NCBI RefSeq assembly: GCF_001045435.1
Contig: NZ_LFNG01000007.1
Span: forward strand, 59,325 to 123,324
DNA length: 64,000 nt
From: Chryseobacterium koreense CCUG 49689
GTDB lineage: Bacteria; Bacteroidota; Bacteroidia; Flavobacteriales; Weeksellaceae
Direction of reading: 5' to 3'
Each line of letters opens with the position of its first letter. Within the stretch, counting starts at the first letter, position 1. Position numbers and translations under genes: made by a program. The notes under the pieces were generated by a model that was not told where the DNA came from, made no database searches, and saw only the letters and a program-made list of their open reading frames with translations. Below, piece by piece: positions 9,210 to 17,891 of this stretch.

Positions 9210-10427
9210 ATGAAATTATCACTATCACAAATCTTGTATGTGTTTTTGGTCTTTGTGGCATCTTCATGTGCAACCCAAAAAAATGAGTCCGAACAAAAGA
9301 ATTTCCAGCAAGCAGTCGCCAAAGCGCATTCCAGATTGGAAGCTTTGGTCAAAAAAGATGTCCCTTCTGTAAATGTATTGATGAAAACGCCAAAAGGCGA
9401 ATTTTTCTACAGTTCAGTGGGGAAAAGCGGCAAACAGGTAGGCAAAAATGACTGGTTCAGAATTGCAAGCAACACCAAAAATTTCACCGCAACCGCCATT
9501 GTAAAAATGATGCAAGATGGCTGGCTCAACATCGACGATAAAATCACGCAAAACATTCCCGGAACGAACATCCCCTATACTTCTGATGAACCTGAACTGC
9601 AGTTCCCCCATCGTGACCTGATTACCATCAAAGAATTGCTGCAGCATAATGCGGGAGTTTATGACCTTTCGAATGACACCTCGCAATTTAATGTTGACGG
9701 TAAAACTTATACGGACGATATTTTAGAGAAAGATCCGCTTCACAGGATTACTACGGAAGAATGCCTGAAGGTTTTAAAGGAAAAAAATCTAACTTACGGC
9801 CTCCCAAATACGGTTTACCATTATTCTAATGTGGGTTACTATATTTTGGGCGACATTATTTCAAAAGTGTATTCCGTGAAATCAGGTACCAAAAAATCCT
9901 ATGCCGATTACCTCCATGATTACATTACCGGTCCCAACTCGAAAGTTCCATTGAAAGTGAGATTTGTGGATTCCCCAATTGAACAAACCTTACCCGATCC
10001 GCAAGTCGTAGGAAATATCCACTTCAATGGTGAATCCTATCCGGTAGAAAAAGAAAATATTTCCGGAAATGTAGCCGGAGGAAACGGAATTGGCAGCATG
10101 GAGGATCTTTCAAAATATGTGAGCACGCTGTTTTCCGGAAAGAATGTGCTGAATCAAAAATCCATCGAATTGCTGACTAAGAGTTACGGCGCGAAACAGG
10201 ACAAAGAAAAATATGCATTGGGAACGGTAACTTTTCCAGGATTGGGTTATGGTCATCACGGAACGCTCGCAGGCTGTATGTCGGAAATGATGTATGATCC
10301 AGAAACCGATATCTCCGTCGTCATTTTGATTCCGTTTTATGATATCAGCAATATGGATATTTTGATCCAAAGCCACGATATGATGAAAACTGTGGCTATG
10401 GAAGCAAGAAAATCCGTGGGATATTAA
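9210..10427 (+). CDS. Serine hydrolase of the beta-lactamase/D-Ala-D-Ala carboxypeptidase family, lipoprotein
   Basis: The 405-residue protein starts with a lipoprotein signal peptide (FLVFVASSCATQ), so it is exported and lipid-anchored. The beta-lactamase fold motifs are in order: SxxK as SNTK (in RIASNTKNFTAT, near residue 87), YxN as YSN (in VYHYSNVGYYILG) and a KTG-equivalent HHG (in GYGHHGTLAGC). These mark a class C-like serine enzyme (Pfam Beta-lactamase). In this family the substrate may be peptidoglycan peptides, esters or D-amino acid peptides; true beta-lactamase activity cannot be assumed. It is divergent from the tetR operon and followed by a strong terminator. Confidence 0.88.
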   Translation: MKLSLSQILYVFLVFVASSCATQKNESEQKNFQQAVAKAHSRLEALVKKDVPSVNVLMKTPKGEFFYSSVGKSGKQVGKNDWFRIASNTKNFTATAIVKMMQDGWLNIDDKITQNIPGTNIPYTSDEPELQFPHRDLITIKELLQHNAGVYDLSNDTSQFNVDGKTYTDDILEKDPLHRITTEECLKVLKEKNLTYGLPNTVYHYSNVGYYILGDIISKVYSVKSGTKKSYADYLHDYITGPNSKVPLKVRFVDSPIEQTLPDPQVVGNIHFNGESYPVEKENISGNVAGGNGIGSMEDLSKYVSTLFSGKNVLNQKSIELLTKSYGAKQDKEKYALGTVTFPGLGYGHHGTLAGCMSEMMYDPETDISVVILIPFYDISNMDILIQSHDMMKTVAMEARKSVGY

Positions 10428-10431
10428 AAAA

Positions 10432-10462
10432 AAGCCGTCTTTCACAAGTTGCAAGACGGCTT
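10432..10462. terminator. Bidirectional intrinsic terminator
   Basis: A perfect 10-bp inverted repeat (AAGCCGTCTT / AAGACGGCTT) has an 11-nt loop between convergent genes (serine hydrolase and ndk), with A-rich sequence on the left and T-rich sequence on the right. Confidence 0.85.
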
Positions 10463-10486
10463 CTTAGTATTCTATTCAAAAGTTTT

Positions 10487-10906
10487 TTAGAAAATTTCTC
10501 TTCCGGAAAAATGGAATTGAGCTTCGATCAAAGCATTTTCATCAGAATCAGATCCGTGAACCGCATTTTCTCCCACACTTCTTGCAAACATTTTTCTAAT
10601 GGTTCCCTCCGCTGCATCAGCTGGATTGGTAGCACCAATCAAGGTTCTGAAATCTTCCACCGCATTGTCTTTTTCCAGCACTGCAGCCACGATTGGTCCA
10701 GAACTCATGAACTCCACCAATTCCCCGTAAAAAGGTCTTGCCGCGTGAACTTCGTAGAATTTCTTGGCATCGGCAACGGTAAGTTGAGTTAATTTTAATG
10801 CTTTGAATTTGAAACCTGCTTCAGCAATTTTCCCCAAAATAGCACCAATGTGACCATCTGCAACCGCATCCGGCTTGATCATGGTGAATGTAATTTTTCC
10901 TGACAT
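10487..10906 (-). CDS. ndk: Nucleoside diphosphate kinase
   Basis: The 139-residue protein balances NTP and dNTP pools by phosphate transfer from ATP through a phospho-histidine. It shows the opening [10 protein letters not shown], the active-site stretch [12 protein letters not shown] with catalytic His, and a C-terminal FHFSGREIF. The frame stays open 78 nt further upstream, but the ATG at 10906 gives the standard family length and start ([13 protein letters not shown]). A TAATTTTG element on the minus strand 21 nt before the start codon is the likely -7 box. The promoter overlaps the promoter of a candidate small RNA on the opposite strand. Confidence 0.96.
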   Translation of the reverse strand: MSGKITFTMIKPDAVADGHIGAILGKIAEAGFKFKALKLTQLTVADAKKFYEVHAARPFYGELVEFMSSGPIVAAVLEKDNAVEDFRTLIGATNPADAAEGTIRKMFARSVGENAVHGSDSDENALIEAQFHFSGREIF

Positions 10907-10924
10907 ATATCTTGTTTTATTTGG

Positions 10925-10956
10925 TTGCAAAATTAAGAAAAAGATTCCTATATTTG
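10925..10956 (+). promoter_or_regulatory. Promoter of a candidate small RNA
   Basis: On the plus strand TTGC (10925-10928) is followed after 20 nt by TATATTTG (10949-10956), a full match to the -7 consensus with a near match to the -33 element. No plus-strand gene of normal size follows; an intrinsic terminator lies about 105-125 nt downstream. Confidence 0.55.
10928..10935 (-). promoter_or_regulatory. -7 element of the ndk promoter
   Basis: On the minus strand TAATTTTG matches TAnnTTTG, 21 nt upstream of the ndk ATG. No good TTTG is found 19-21 nt upstream. Confidence 0.5.
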
Positions 10957-10962
10957 CAGAGG

Positions 10963-11083
10963 AAATTCTATTCAAGAGAGCCAATTTTTTTTGGCACGAA
11001 AATTGTAATTTAATTTTCGATTCTCATGTTTAATTTGAGTTTTCATGGTTATTAGTTTTTACCCAGCTTCGGCTGGGTTTTTT
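10963..11083 (+). ncRNA. Candidate small RNA (~120 nt) between ndk and rsgA
   Basis: The stretch lies between two minus-strand genes but carries a plus-strand promoter (TATATTTG at 10949) and a plus-strand-only terminator (11061-11083). Between them are three possible stems: GCCAA/TTGGC (10980-10995), CGAAAATT/AATTTTCG (10997-11019) and CTCA/TGAG (11023-11039). A nine-codon ORF (11026-11055, ATG to TAG) ends just before the terminator, so a tiny peptide or attenuator-like leader is an alternative. I do not recognise the RNA as a known family. The start point is inferred from the promoter and may be off by a few bases. Confidence 0.45.
11061..11083 (+). terminator. Intrinsic terminator pointing rightward
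   Basis: ACCCAGC-TTCG-GCTGGGT forms a 7-bp stem with a stable tetraloop followed by a T-rich tail on the plus strand. On the minus strand the hairpin is followed by A residues, so it does not serve rsgA. It ends the candidate small RNA. Confidence 0.75.
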
Positions 11084-12008
11084 ATTTGGCTGAATTTTCT
11101 TCTGCCTCTTCCATGAGTTTTAGATAAGTAAAGTAACGAGATTCCTCTATTTCGCCGGATTCCAGGCTTTCCAGAACCGCACATTTAGGTTCGTTGATGT
11201 GCATACAATTATGGAATTTGCAGTTTCTCCCGATGTTGAAAATTTCTGGAAAATAATGTTGGATTTCCTCCTTTTCCACATCGATCATTGCAAATTCGCG
11301 AACTCCCGGTGTATCGATCACACTTCCGCCGAAATTCCAAAAATGCATCTGCGCAAAAGTGGTGGTGTGTTTTCCCTTAAGATGGGTTTCTGAAATTTCT
11401 GAAGTCTTTAGATTCAATTCTGGTTGTAAGGCATTGACCAAAGTAGATTTGCCACTGCCGGAATGACCGAAAAAAACCGAAACTTTATTTTTGAGAATAT
11501 CTTGCATCAAATCCAGATTCAGCCGGGAATAGGAAGAAATCTCCATAGTTTCGTAGCCAATTTCCTGGTAAAGCGATTCAATGTTTCCAACAATTTCCTT
11601 TTCTTCAGCACTTAAAACATCCATCTTGTTGAACAAAATCAGAGGTTTGATGCTATAAGCTTCGCAACACGCAAGAAAACGGTCCAAGAATCCAAGTGAA
11701 GTTTCAGGATGTTTCAGGGTAAATAGAAAACACGCAACATCAATATTGGACGCAATGATGTGAGATTCCTTTGAAAGATTCACCGACTTGCGGATCAGGT
11801 AATTTTTCCTAGGCTCGATCTTGGTAATCCACGCGACATCGTCTTGTTCTAAAGAAAATTCCACATGATCACCCACTGCGAGCGGATTGGTAAGTCGGGT
11901 TTTAATCAGTTTAAATTTCCCACGGATTCTGGCCTCAAAAAACCTTCCGGTTTCAGATTCCAAAACCTGGTACCAACTGCCGGTGGATTTTGTGATAAGA
12001 CCTTTCAA
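11082..12008 (-). CDS. rsgA: Ribosome small-subunit-dependent GTPase A
   Basis: The 308-residue protein is a circularly permuted GTPase that helps late maturation of the 30S ribosomal subunit. An N-terminal OB fold (residues ~1-75) is followed by G motifs in the permuted order G4 (FNKMDVL), G1 (GHSGSGKSTLVNAL) and G3 (DTPGVREFAM). A C-terminal zinc site follows, with the Cys/His cluster in NCKFHNCMHINEPKCAV. This order is diagnostic for RsgA/YjeQ. It lies 51 bp downstream of the DAHP synthase fusion gene on the same strand. Confidence 0.96.
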   Translation of the reverse strand: MKGLITKSTGSWYQVLESETGRFFEARIRGKFKLIKTRLTNPLAVGDHVEFSLEQDDVAWITKIEPRKNYLIRKSVNLSKESHIIASNIDVACFLFTLKHPETSLGFLDRFLACCEAYSIKPLILFNKMDVLSAEEKEIVGNIESLYQEIGYETMEISSYSRLNLDLMQDILKNKVSVFFGHSGSGKSTLVNALQPELNLKTSEISETHLKGKHTTTFAQMHFWNFGGSVIDTPGVREFAMIDVEKEEIQHYFPEIFNIGRNCKFHNCMHINEPKCAVLESLESGEIEESRYFTYLKLMEEAEENSAK

Positions 12009-12059
12009 AGATTCAAATTATTAATTAATGTTGATGACAGATCATTTTTCAATAGGTCG

Positions 12060-13127
12060 CTAAACTTTATTTTGAACCTCCACAGACTCTTCGTGAATAG
12101 CTTTGAAAACTTTCTCGATAAACTCTGCTGATAATCCTATCTCTCCCGCTTTTTGCACGGCATATTCCGTAATGATTTTCCATCTTTCCGGTTGGAAGAT
12201 CGCAATATTGTTGGCTTTTTTTAAGGTTCCAATCTTTTCTGAAAGCTTCATTCTCTGGGCCAAAATATCAATCAGTTGCGAATCCAGATCAGAAATCAAA
12301 GTTCTATGCCTTCCCATTTCATCATCAAAACCTGAAATATCAAGATTTCTAAGCTTCAGGTTTTTAATCAGTGCTGCAAGAACTTCTGGTGTGATTTGCT
12401 GCGATGCATCGCTCCAAGCTTCATCCGGATTACAGTGGGTTTCAATCATTGCGCCGTCATACCCCACATTCAGCGCTTCCTGGGCAATACCCGCCAATCC
12501 CGTCCTGTTTCCGCAGATATGGGATGGATCCACAATCAGTGGGATTTTTGGAAATTGGTTCTTAAAGTCCAAGGCAATCTGCCAGTTCGGAACATTCCGG
12601 TATTTTGTTTTCTGATAAGTTGAAAAACCACGATGAATCACCCCAAGATTTTTCACCTCTTGTCCCACCAATCTTTCCAAAGCACCGATCCACAAAGCCA
12701 GATCCGGATTTACAGGATTTTTGACCAGAACCGTTTTATCGGTACCTTTCAGCGCTTCGGCAATTTCCTGAACCGTAAAGGGATTCACGGTTGATCGTGC
12801 ACCAATCCACAAAATATCCACGTCCGCTTTCAGCGCGGCTTCCACATGATGTGCGTTTGCAACTTCGGTGGCAATTTTGAATCCGTATTCTTCTCTGACT
12901 TTCTTCAGCCAGTTCAAACCGATCACTCCTACTCCTTCAAAACCGTTGGGTTTGGTTCTGGGTTTCCAGATTCCTGCACGAAAAATCGGCACATTGGCTC
13001 CACTTCTTCTTATTCTTTCGGCAGTTTCCAACATCTGCATTTCGCTTTCGGCACTGCATGGACCGGCGATTATTAATGGTTTCTGGAATTCCTTGATCCA
13101 GCTGTTTTCTAATTCTTGTAAATTCAT
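12060..13127 (-). CDS. Bifunctional DAHP synthase / chorismate mutase (type II, AroQ)
   Basis: The 355-residue protein joins two enzymes of aromatic amino acid synthesis. Residues ~1-255 are a 3-deoxy-7-phosphoheptulonate synthase of the Ibeta/KDO8P-like class, with AGPCSAES and GIWKPRTKPNGFEG motifs for phosphoenolpyruvate and erythrose-4-phosphate binding. Residues ~265-355 are an all-helical AroQ chorismate mutase (RTLISDLDSQLIDILAQRMK, then KIGTLKK). In such fusions the mutase domain senses prephenate or chorismate and feedback-regulates the synthase. It is related to KdsA, also in this window (41212-42021), but clearly distinct. A 37-bp gap separates it from dnaX upstream. Confidence 0.95.
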   Translation of the reverse strand: MNLQELENSWIKEFQKPLIIAGPCSAESEMQMLETAERIRRSGANVPIFRAGIWKPRTKPNGFEGVGVIGLNWLKKVREEYGFKIATEVANAHHVEAALKADVDILWIGARSTVNPFTVQEIAEALKGTDKTVLVKNPVNPDLALWIGALERLVGQEVKNLGVIHRGFSTYQKTKYRNVPNWQIALDFKNQFPKIPLIVDPSHICGNRTGLAGIAQEALNVGYDGAMIETHCNPDEAWSDASQQITPEVLAALIKNLKLRNLDISGFDDEMGRHRTLISDLDSQLIDILAQRMKLSEKIGTLKKANNIAIFQPERWKIITEYAVQKAGEIGLSAEFIEKVFKAIHEESVEVQNKV

Positions 13128-13164
13128 TTATCTCAAAGTCAAAAAAATCGTTTTTGACCACCAT

Positions 13165-14846
13165 TTAATTAAGGTCAAATTTTAAAAGGTCATCCAAATC
13201 ACGCAAAACAGGATTTATCGCCGCAAATTTATCAAAAATCATTCTCTTGGTGACAACTTCCTTTTTCATGGAAACATCTTTAGTGAACTCCAGTTTGATA
13301 TTGAAATGATTCACCTTCCGCATAAATTTTCCAAAAAAATCTTCCCGGATCTTTTCGAATTCACTCTTAGCGGATCCAGACGGATAAATGATTTCTACCG
13401 TGTTTTCATCCAATTTCTTCAGTTGGAAGGAGTTGATCGCATTGTAGATAATCACTTCTTTTTCCCTCAGTTCCTGCAAAAAGTTCCCCCAGGAATCTTT
13501 CAAATCCGTTTCTGTGAAATGATTGCTCGGCAATACCACTTTTTCGGCCTCCTCCGTATCTTCTTCTTCCACATTGGAACGTTGCAATGTTGCTTCAATA
13601 CTGAATTTTGAAAGTGATTTTTCTTTCGCAATGGGTTTGGAAACAGTTTTTGAAATGGGGTTTTCCGGTAGATTTTTTACCGCAATCTCCGGACGGGGTT
13701 CTTCCGAAACAACTGATTTTTGAACAGTTCCGGAAAAGCTGCTAAGAAGCGGTGCTAATATCAGGAATTTTTTTTTTTAGCATCTGCGCCGTTCGCCGTC
13801 AATGAACAAAGTTGCATCAAGGCAATTTCCACCGTCAATCGAGGATTTTTGGAGTTTTTATAATTAATGTCGGCGTGATTGCAAATCTCAATCGCATCAA
13901 TCAGTTGCTGCGGATTCCACTTCTTTGCTTGTTCAGCGTATTTTGTCTTGGTCTTATCACCAACTTCGATCAAACTCAATGTGTTTGGATTTTGAGCCAT
14001 CATCAAATCCCGGAAATGGCTACCCAAACCGGCAATGAATTGATGCGGATCGAAACCCTTTTTCACGATTTCATTAAATGCAAAAAGGGAGTCTGAAATT
14101 TTGTCTTCCTGAGCCAAATCCACCATATTCAGATACTGGTCATAATCCAGAATATTCAGCACTTCCGCTGCTTTTGCCAGTGTAATATTTTTTTGGGTGA
14201 AGGTGGAAAGCCGGTCAAAAATCGAGAGTGCATCCCGAAGTGCACCATCGGCTTTTTGGGCAATCAGATACAGCGCGTCATCTTCATATTTCACACCTTC
14301 TTTTTCGGCAATCCTTCGCAGATGTTCCTGGATATCTTCAATCGTGATTCTTTTGAAATCATAGATTTGACAACGGGACAAAATTGTCGGTATAATCTTG
14401 TGTTTTTCCGTGGTAGCCAAAATGAAAATCGCGTGGGAAGGCGGTTCTTCCAGTGTCTTCAGAAATGCGTTAAATGCTGAAGGAGACAACATGTGAACCT
14501 CATCGATAATATAGATTTTATATTTCCCGACTTGAGGCGCAAAACGAACCTGGTCAGTCAATTCGCGAATATCATCTACTGAATTGTTGGAAGCGGCATC
14601 GAGCTCAAAAATATTGTAGGCAAAACCATCTTCGGAAGTGGACCCGTCTCGCTCATTGATTTTTCTGGCGAGAATTCTGGCGCACGTAGTTTTACCGACT
14701 CCTCTTGGTCCGCAGAAAAGTAGTGCCTGAGCGAGCTGGTTTTCGGCAATCGCATGTTCTAGCGTGTCTGTAATGTGTGACTGACCCACCACAGTTTCAA
14801 ACTCTTGCGGACGGTATTTTCTTGCTGAAACCACGAAATTTTCCAT
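13165..14846 (-). CDS. dnaX: DNA polymerase III subunit gamma/tau, split by a frameshift at an A11 run
   Basis: The clamp-loader ATPase starts at 14846. Zero-frame translation gives 361 residues with Walker A (GPRGVGKTT), Walker B (IIDEVHML) and sensor 1 (ATTEKH), then SRCQ with the arginine-finger Arg. It ends ADAKKKNS and TGA at the A11 run (13768-13778). In the -1 frame the sequence after the run is open without a break to 13165 (KKKFLILAPLLSS... to ...LLKFDLN), about 200 residues with the look of a tau C-terminal domain. A short gamma-like product and a long tau-like product (~560 residues) are therefore plausible through slippage, as in other dnaX genes. A homopolymer error in the assembly is the alternative. 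The four-Cys zinc module normally between Walker A and B is absent. Confidence 0.9.
13768..13778 (-). other. A11 homopolymer, candidate slippage site in dnaX
   Basis: The coding strand reads GCT, then eleven A, then TTCCTGA. In the zero frame a TGA follows three codons after the AAA codons. Adding one A, or a -1 ribosomal shift, enters a frame open for roughly 200 codons. This is the same kind of site as the A-runs known to cause slippage in dnaX of Thermus thermophilus and Escherichia coli. Confidence 0.6.
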
Positions 14847-15062
14847 TGGTCAAAAGTAGGGAAATATTTATGAAAATAAAAGGGAGGGATTTGTTTTTGG
14901 AATGATTTTTTCAAAGGTACCTATCATCAACTTTTTTCCATTTTTTTCAGGGCAAAGTACTAAGGAAATATTTTACATAAAGCCCGATACTTTTCTGCAA
15001 CGATGCGATTCATGTCGAGATATTCCAAACGCTTTTTCTTGCAAAAACACTATCGTGCACTA

Positions 15063-17690
15063 CTACATTTTCCCTTCTTCCAATATCTCCTTATTCTGAT
15101 ATTCTTGCACCAAATCAATCGCATTGGAAACCACATCGGAAAGCGCTGTGATGAAGGTTCCTTCTTCCGCCATGCTGATCGCGTGTTTCAATGCCTCGAT
15201 TTCTTTCGGGATGATTTCGTAATTTACAGGACTGCCCGATTCCTGGAGCCCGGAAATAATTAGTCCGTTGATTTCCTCTTCCGTTCTTCCCCGCAGATGT
15301 TTTTCGTTTCTGATGATGATATGGTCAAACATTCTTCCTGCGATTTTTCCACATTCAAAAATGTCCTCGTCTCTTCGGTCTCCCACTCCGGCAATGATGC
15401 CGATTTTTTTGGTGGCTTCCACATTTTTCAGATAATCTTCAATCGCCTCATAACCAGCAGGATTATGTGCGAAATCAATTAAAACCTTGAAATTCTTAAA
15501 TTTAAAAATATTCAACCTGCCCGGTGTCAGTTGTGCACTGGGAATGAAAGTTCGAAGCGAGTTAGCGATATCCTCTATTTCAAAACCGTGGAGATAAGTT
15601 GCCAAACTCGCCGCCAAAACATTGGCAATCATAAACTTCGCTTTACCTTCCATCGTAATGGGAATGCTGGTCGCTTTCGCGATGCGGATTTTCCAATCTC
15701 CCTTTTTAATGGTGATAAAACCTTCTTCATAAACGCAGGTGATTTTTCCTTCTTTCGCAAATTTTTTGATATGCGGATTATTCTCGTCTAAACTGAAGAT
15801 GGCCACTTTCGAATCGATTTCCGGCATCAGTCGCATTGAATATTCGTCATCGGCGTTCATCACGCTCCAACCGTCTTTCTTCACCGAATCCAAAACCACC
15901 CGTTTTACCCGGGTCAAATCTTTCAAATTATGGATGTCATTTAATCCCAAATGGTCTTCCTTGATATTGGTCAAAACACCGATGTCACAATAAGAGAACC
16001 CTAATCCTGAACGAAGAATCCCGCCTCTCGCGGTTTCCAAAACGGCAAATTCCACGGTAGGATCTTTAAGGATAAACTCCGCCGAAATGGGTCCGGTTGT
16101 GTCCCCTTTCGTGAGCATGGTATTTTGGATGTAAATTCCGTCTGAAGTGGTGAAACCCACTCTATAACCGTTGTTCTTAACGATATGTGCAATCAGTCTG
16201 GTCGTAGTAGTTTTTCCGTTGGTTCCGGTAACCGCTATGATCGGAATCCGCACCGGTTTTCCCGGCGGATAAAGCATATCGACGACGGGTGCGGCAACGT
16301 TTCTTGGCAATCCTTCGCTTGGTGCGAGATGCATTCGGAAACCCGGAGCTGCGTTTACTTCCAGAATGGCTCCGCCACTTTCTTTTAAAGGCTGGGTAAG
16401 ATTTTCCGCCATGATATCGACTCCGCAAACATCAAGTCCGATGATTTTTGAGATTCTTTCACACATCGTCACATTTTCCGGGTGCACCATATCGGTCACG
16501 TCGATGGATGTTCCTCCGGTAGAAAGGTTGGCCGTAGATTTCAGGTAAACAATCTCTCCTTTTTGCGGAATGGTTTCAAGGGTGTATCCCAATTTTTCTA
16601 AAAGTTCGTTCGTATCTTTATCGACAAGGATTTCCGTCAAAACATTTTCGTGGCCGTATCCCCTTCTTGGGTCAAGATTTTCTTTGTCGATGAGTTGCCG
16701 GATGTTATTTTCACCATCGCCCACCACATTTGCCGGAACTCTTCTTGCAGCGGCAACCATTTTGTGGTTAATGACCAAAACCCGGAAATCATAACCGGTG
16801 ATATACCTTTCCACAATCACTTTTCTGGAAACGGTTTGCGCATGTTGAAGTCCGATCCTTGCTGTTTCCCAATCATTTACATTGATGGTTTGTCCGCGAC
16901 CATGATTTCCATCCAGAGGTTTCAAGACAATCGGATAACCAATTCGCCTGATCACCCGTTCCAAATCTTCTTCGTCCACCACCAGATCTCCTATTGGAAC
17001 GGGAATTGCGGCATCGTCCAGCATTTTTTTGGTGAGTTCTTTATTACAAGCAATATCCACGGCGATTGAACTCGTGTTGCCGGTGATGGTCGCTTGAAAT
17101 CGCTGCTGATTTTTGCCATAACCCAATTGAACCAAGGAATTTTTACCCAAACGAATCCACGGAATATTTCTGGCAACCGCTTCTTCCACAATACTTCCGG
17201 TAGAGGGACCCAACCTTACCTCTTCTCTGATTTCCCTTAACTTTTGAATACAATTTTCTAAATCGTATTTTTTATTTTCCACCAAACAGCGGGCGATCTC
17301 CACAGCTTGTTCAGCGGTGTAAATCCCACAGTTTTCTTCGATATAGGAAAAGACCACATTATAAATTCCCGGCGATTTCGTTTCGCGGGTTCTTCCAAAA
17401 CCAGTGTCCATTCCAGCCAAAGTTTGAATTTCGAGTGCAATATGTTCGATCACATGTCCCATCCAGGTTCCCATATCCACACGCTGAAAGAATCCGCCCT
17501 CAACTCCTTCCGAACAGCGATGGCTGTATAATGACGGAATCAAATCTTCCAGCCTTTCCCTGAATCCCGGGATTTTGTTGGTCGGCAATTCTTCCAGTTC
17601 TTCTAAATCCAAACGCATTTGGATCAATTTCTTTCTTCTGATGCTCCAGATATTTGGACCTCTCAATACTTGTATTTTTTCGATTTTCAT
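15063..17690 (-). CDS. cphA: Cyanophycin synthetase
   Basis: At 875 residues this has the usual size and order for CphA. An N-terminal domain (~1-160) is followed by an ATP-grasp domain (~210-450, with KPLDGNHGRGQTINV and EVNAAPGFRMHL). A Mur-ligase-like domain follows, with its own ATP site (VTGTNGKTTTTRLI) and catalytic region (TARGGILRSGLGF). The enzyme builds multi-L-arginyl-poly-L-aspartate without a template: the ATP-grasp domain adds Asp and the Mur-like domain adds Arg. Cyanophycinase and isoaspartyl peptidase genes lie next to it, transcribed divergently, which supports true cyanophycin metabolism. The minus-strand TATCTTTG at 17737-17744 is a likely -7 box. The 216-bp gap to dnaX shows no supportable feature. 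Confidence 0.95.
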   Translation of the reverse strand: MKIEKIQVLRGPNIWSIRRKKLIQMRLDLEELEELPTNKIPGFRERLEDLIPSLYSHRCSEGVEGGFFQRVDMGTWMGHVIEHIALEIQTLAGMDTGFGRTRETKSPGIYNVVFSYIEENCGIYTAEQAVEIARCLVENKKYDLENCIQKLREIREEVRLGPSTGSIVEEAVARNIPWIRLGKNSLVQLGYGKNQQRFQATITGNTSSIAVDIACNKELTKKMLDDAAIPVPIGDLVVDEEDLERVIRRIGYPIVLKPLDGNHGRGQTINVNDWETARIGLQHAQTVSRKVIVERYITGYDFRVLVINHKMVAAARRVPANVVGDGENNIRQLIDKENLDPRRGYGHENVLTEILVDKDTNELLEKLGYTLETIPQKGEIVYLKSTANLSTGGTSIDVTDMVHPENVTMCERISKIIGLDVCGVDIMAENLTQPLKESGGAILEVNAAPGFRMHLAPSEGLPRNVAAPVVDMLYPPGKPVRIPIIAVTGTNGKTTTTRLIAHIVKNNGYRVGFTTSDGIYIQNTMLTKGDTTGPISAEFILKDPTVEFAVLETARGGILRSGLGFSYCDIGVLTNIKEDHLGLNDIHNLKDLTRVKRVVLDSVKKDGWSVMNADDEYSMRLMPEIDSKVAIFSLDENNPHIKKFAKEGKITCVYEEGFITIKKGDWKIRIAKATSIPITMEGKAKFMIANVLAASLATYLHGFEIEDIANSLRTFIPSAQLTPGRLNIFKFKNFKVLIDFAHNPAGYEAIEDYLKNVEATKKIGIIAGVGDRRDEDIFECGKIAGRMFDHIIIRNEKHLRGRTEEEINGLIISGLQESGSPVNYEIIPKEIEALKHAISMAEEGTFITALSDVVSNAIDLVQEYQNKEILEEGKM

Positions 17691-17877
17691 GGGGAAACTG
17701 GTCTTTATTTAAAAGTTTATTTTTCGAACATAATTCCAAAGATAATGGAAAAGCTTAAAAATTAGAAATAAATAATCAAAAAAAATCACCATTAATTCAA
17801 TCGAATTGAAAATCAGATGAATTTTCTCTAAACTCAACATATTCACCAATGCGGGTTTTCTGAGTGGATAATTTTTT

Positions 17878-17885
17878 TAAATTTG
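17878..17885 (+). promoter_or_regulatory. -7 element of the cyanophycinase promoter
   Basis: TAAATTTG matches TAnnTTTG and ends 6 nt before the ATG at 17892. Transcription would therefore start at or within a few bases of the start codon, suggesting a leaderless mRNA. Confidence 0.5.
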
Positions 17886-17891
17886 CAAGAT

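Noticed and set aside
9210..10427. Antibiotic-resistance beta-lactamase
   Set aside because: The motifs only establish the broad serine hydrolase family; lipoprotein signal and divergent motifs (HHG) do not support calling a resistance enzyme.
15003..15263. Plus-strand small frame in the dnaX-cphA gap
   Set aside because: It mostly overlaps the 3' end of cphA on the other strand and shows no gene-like features.
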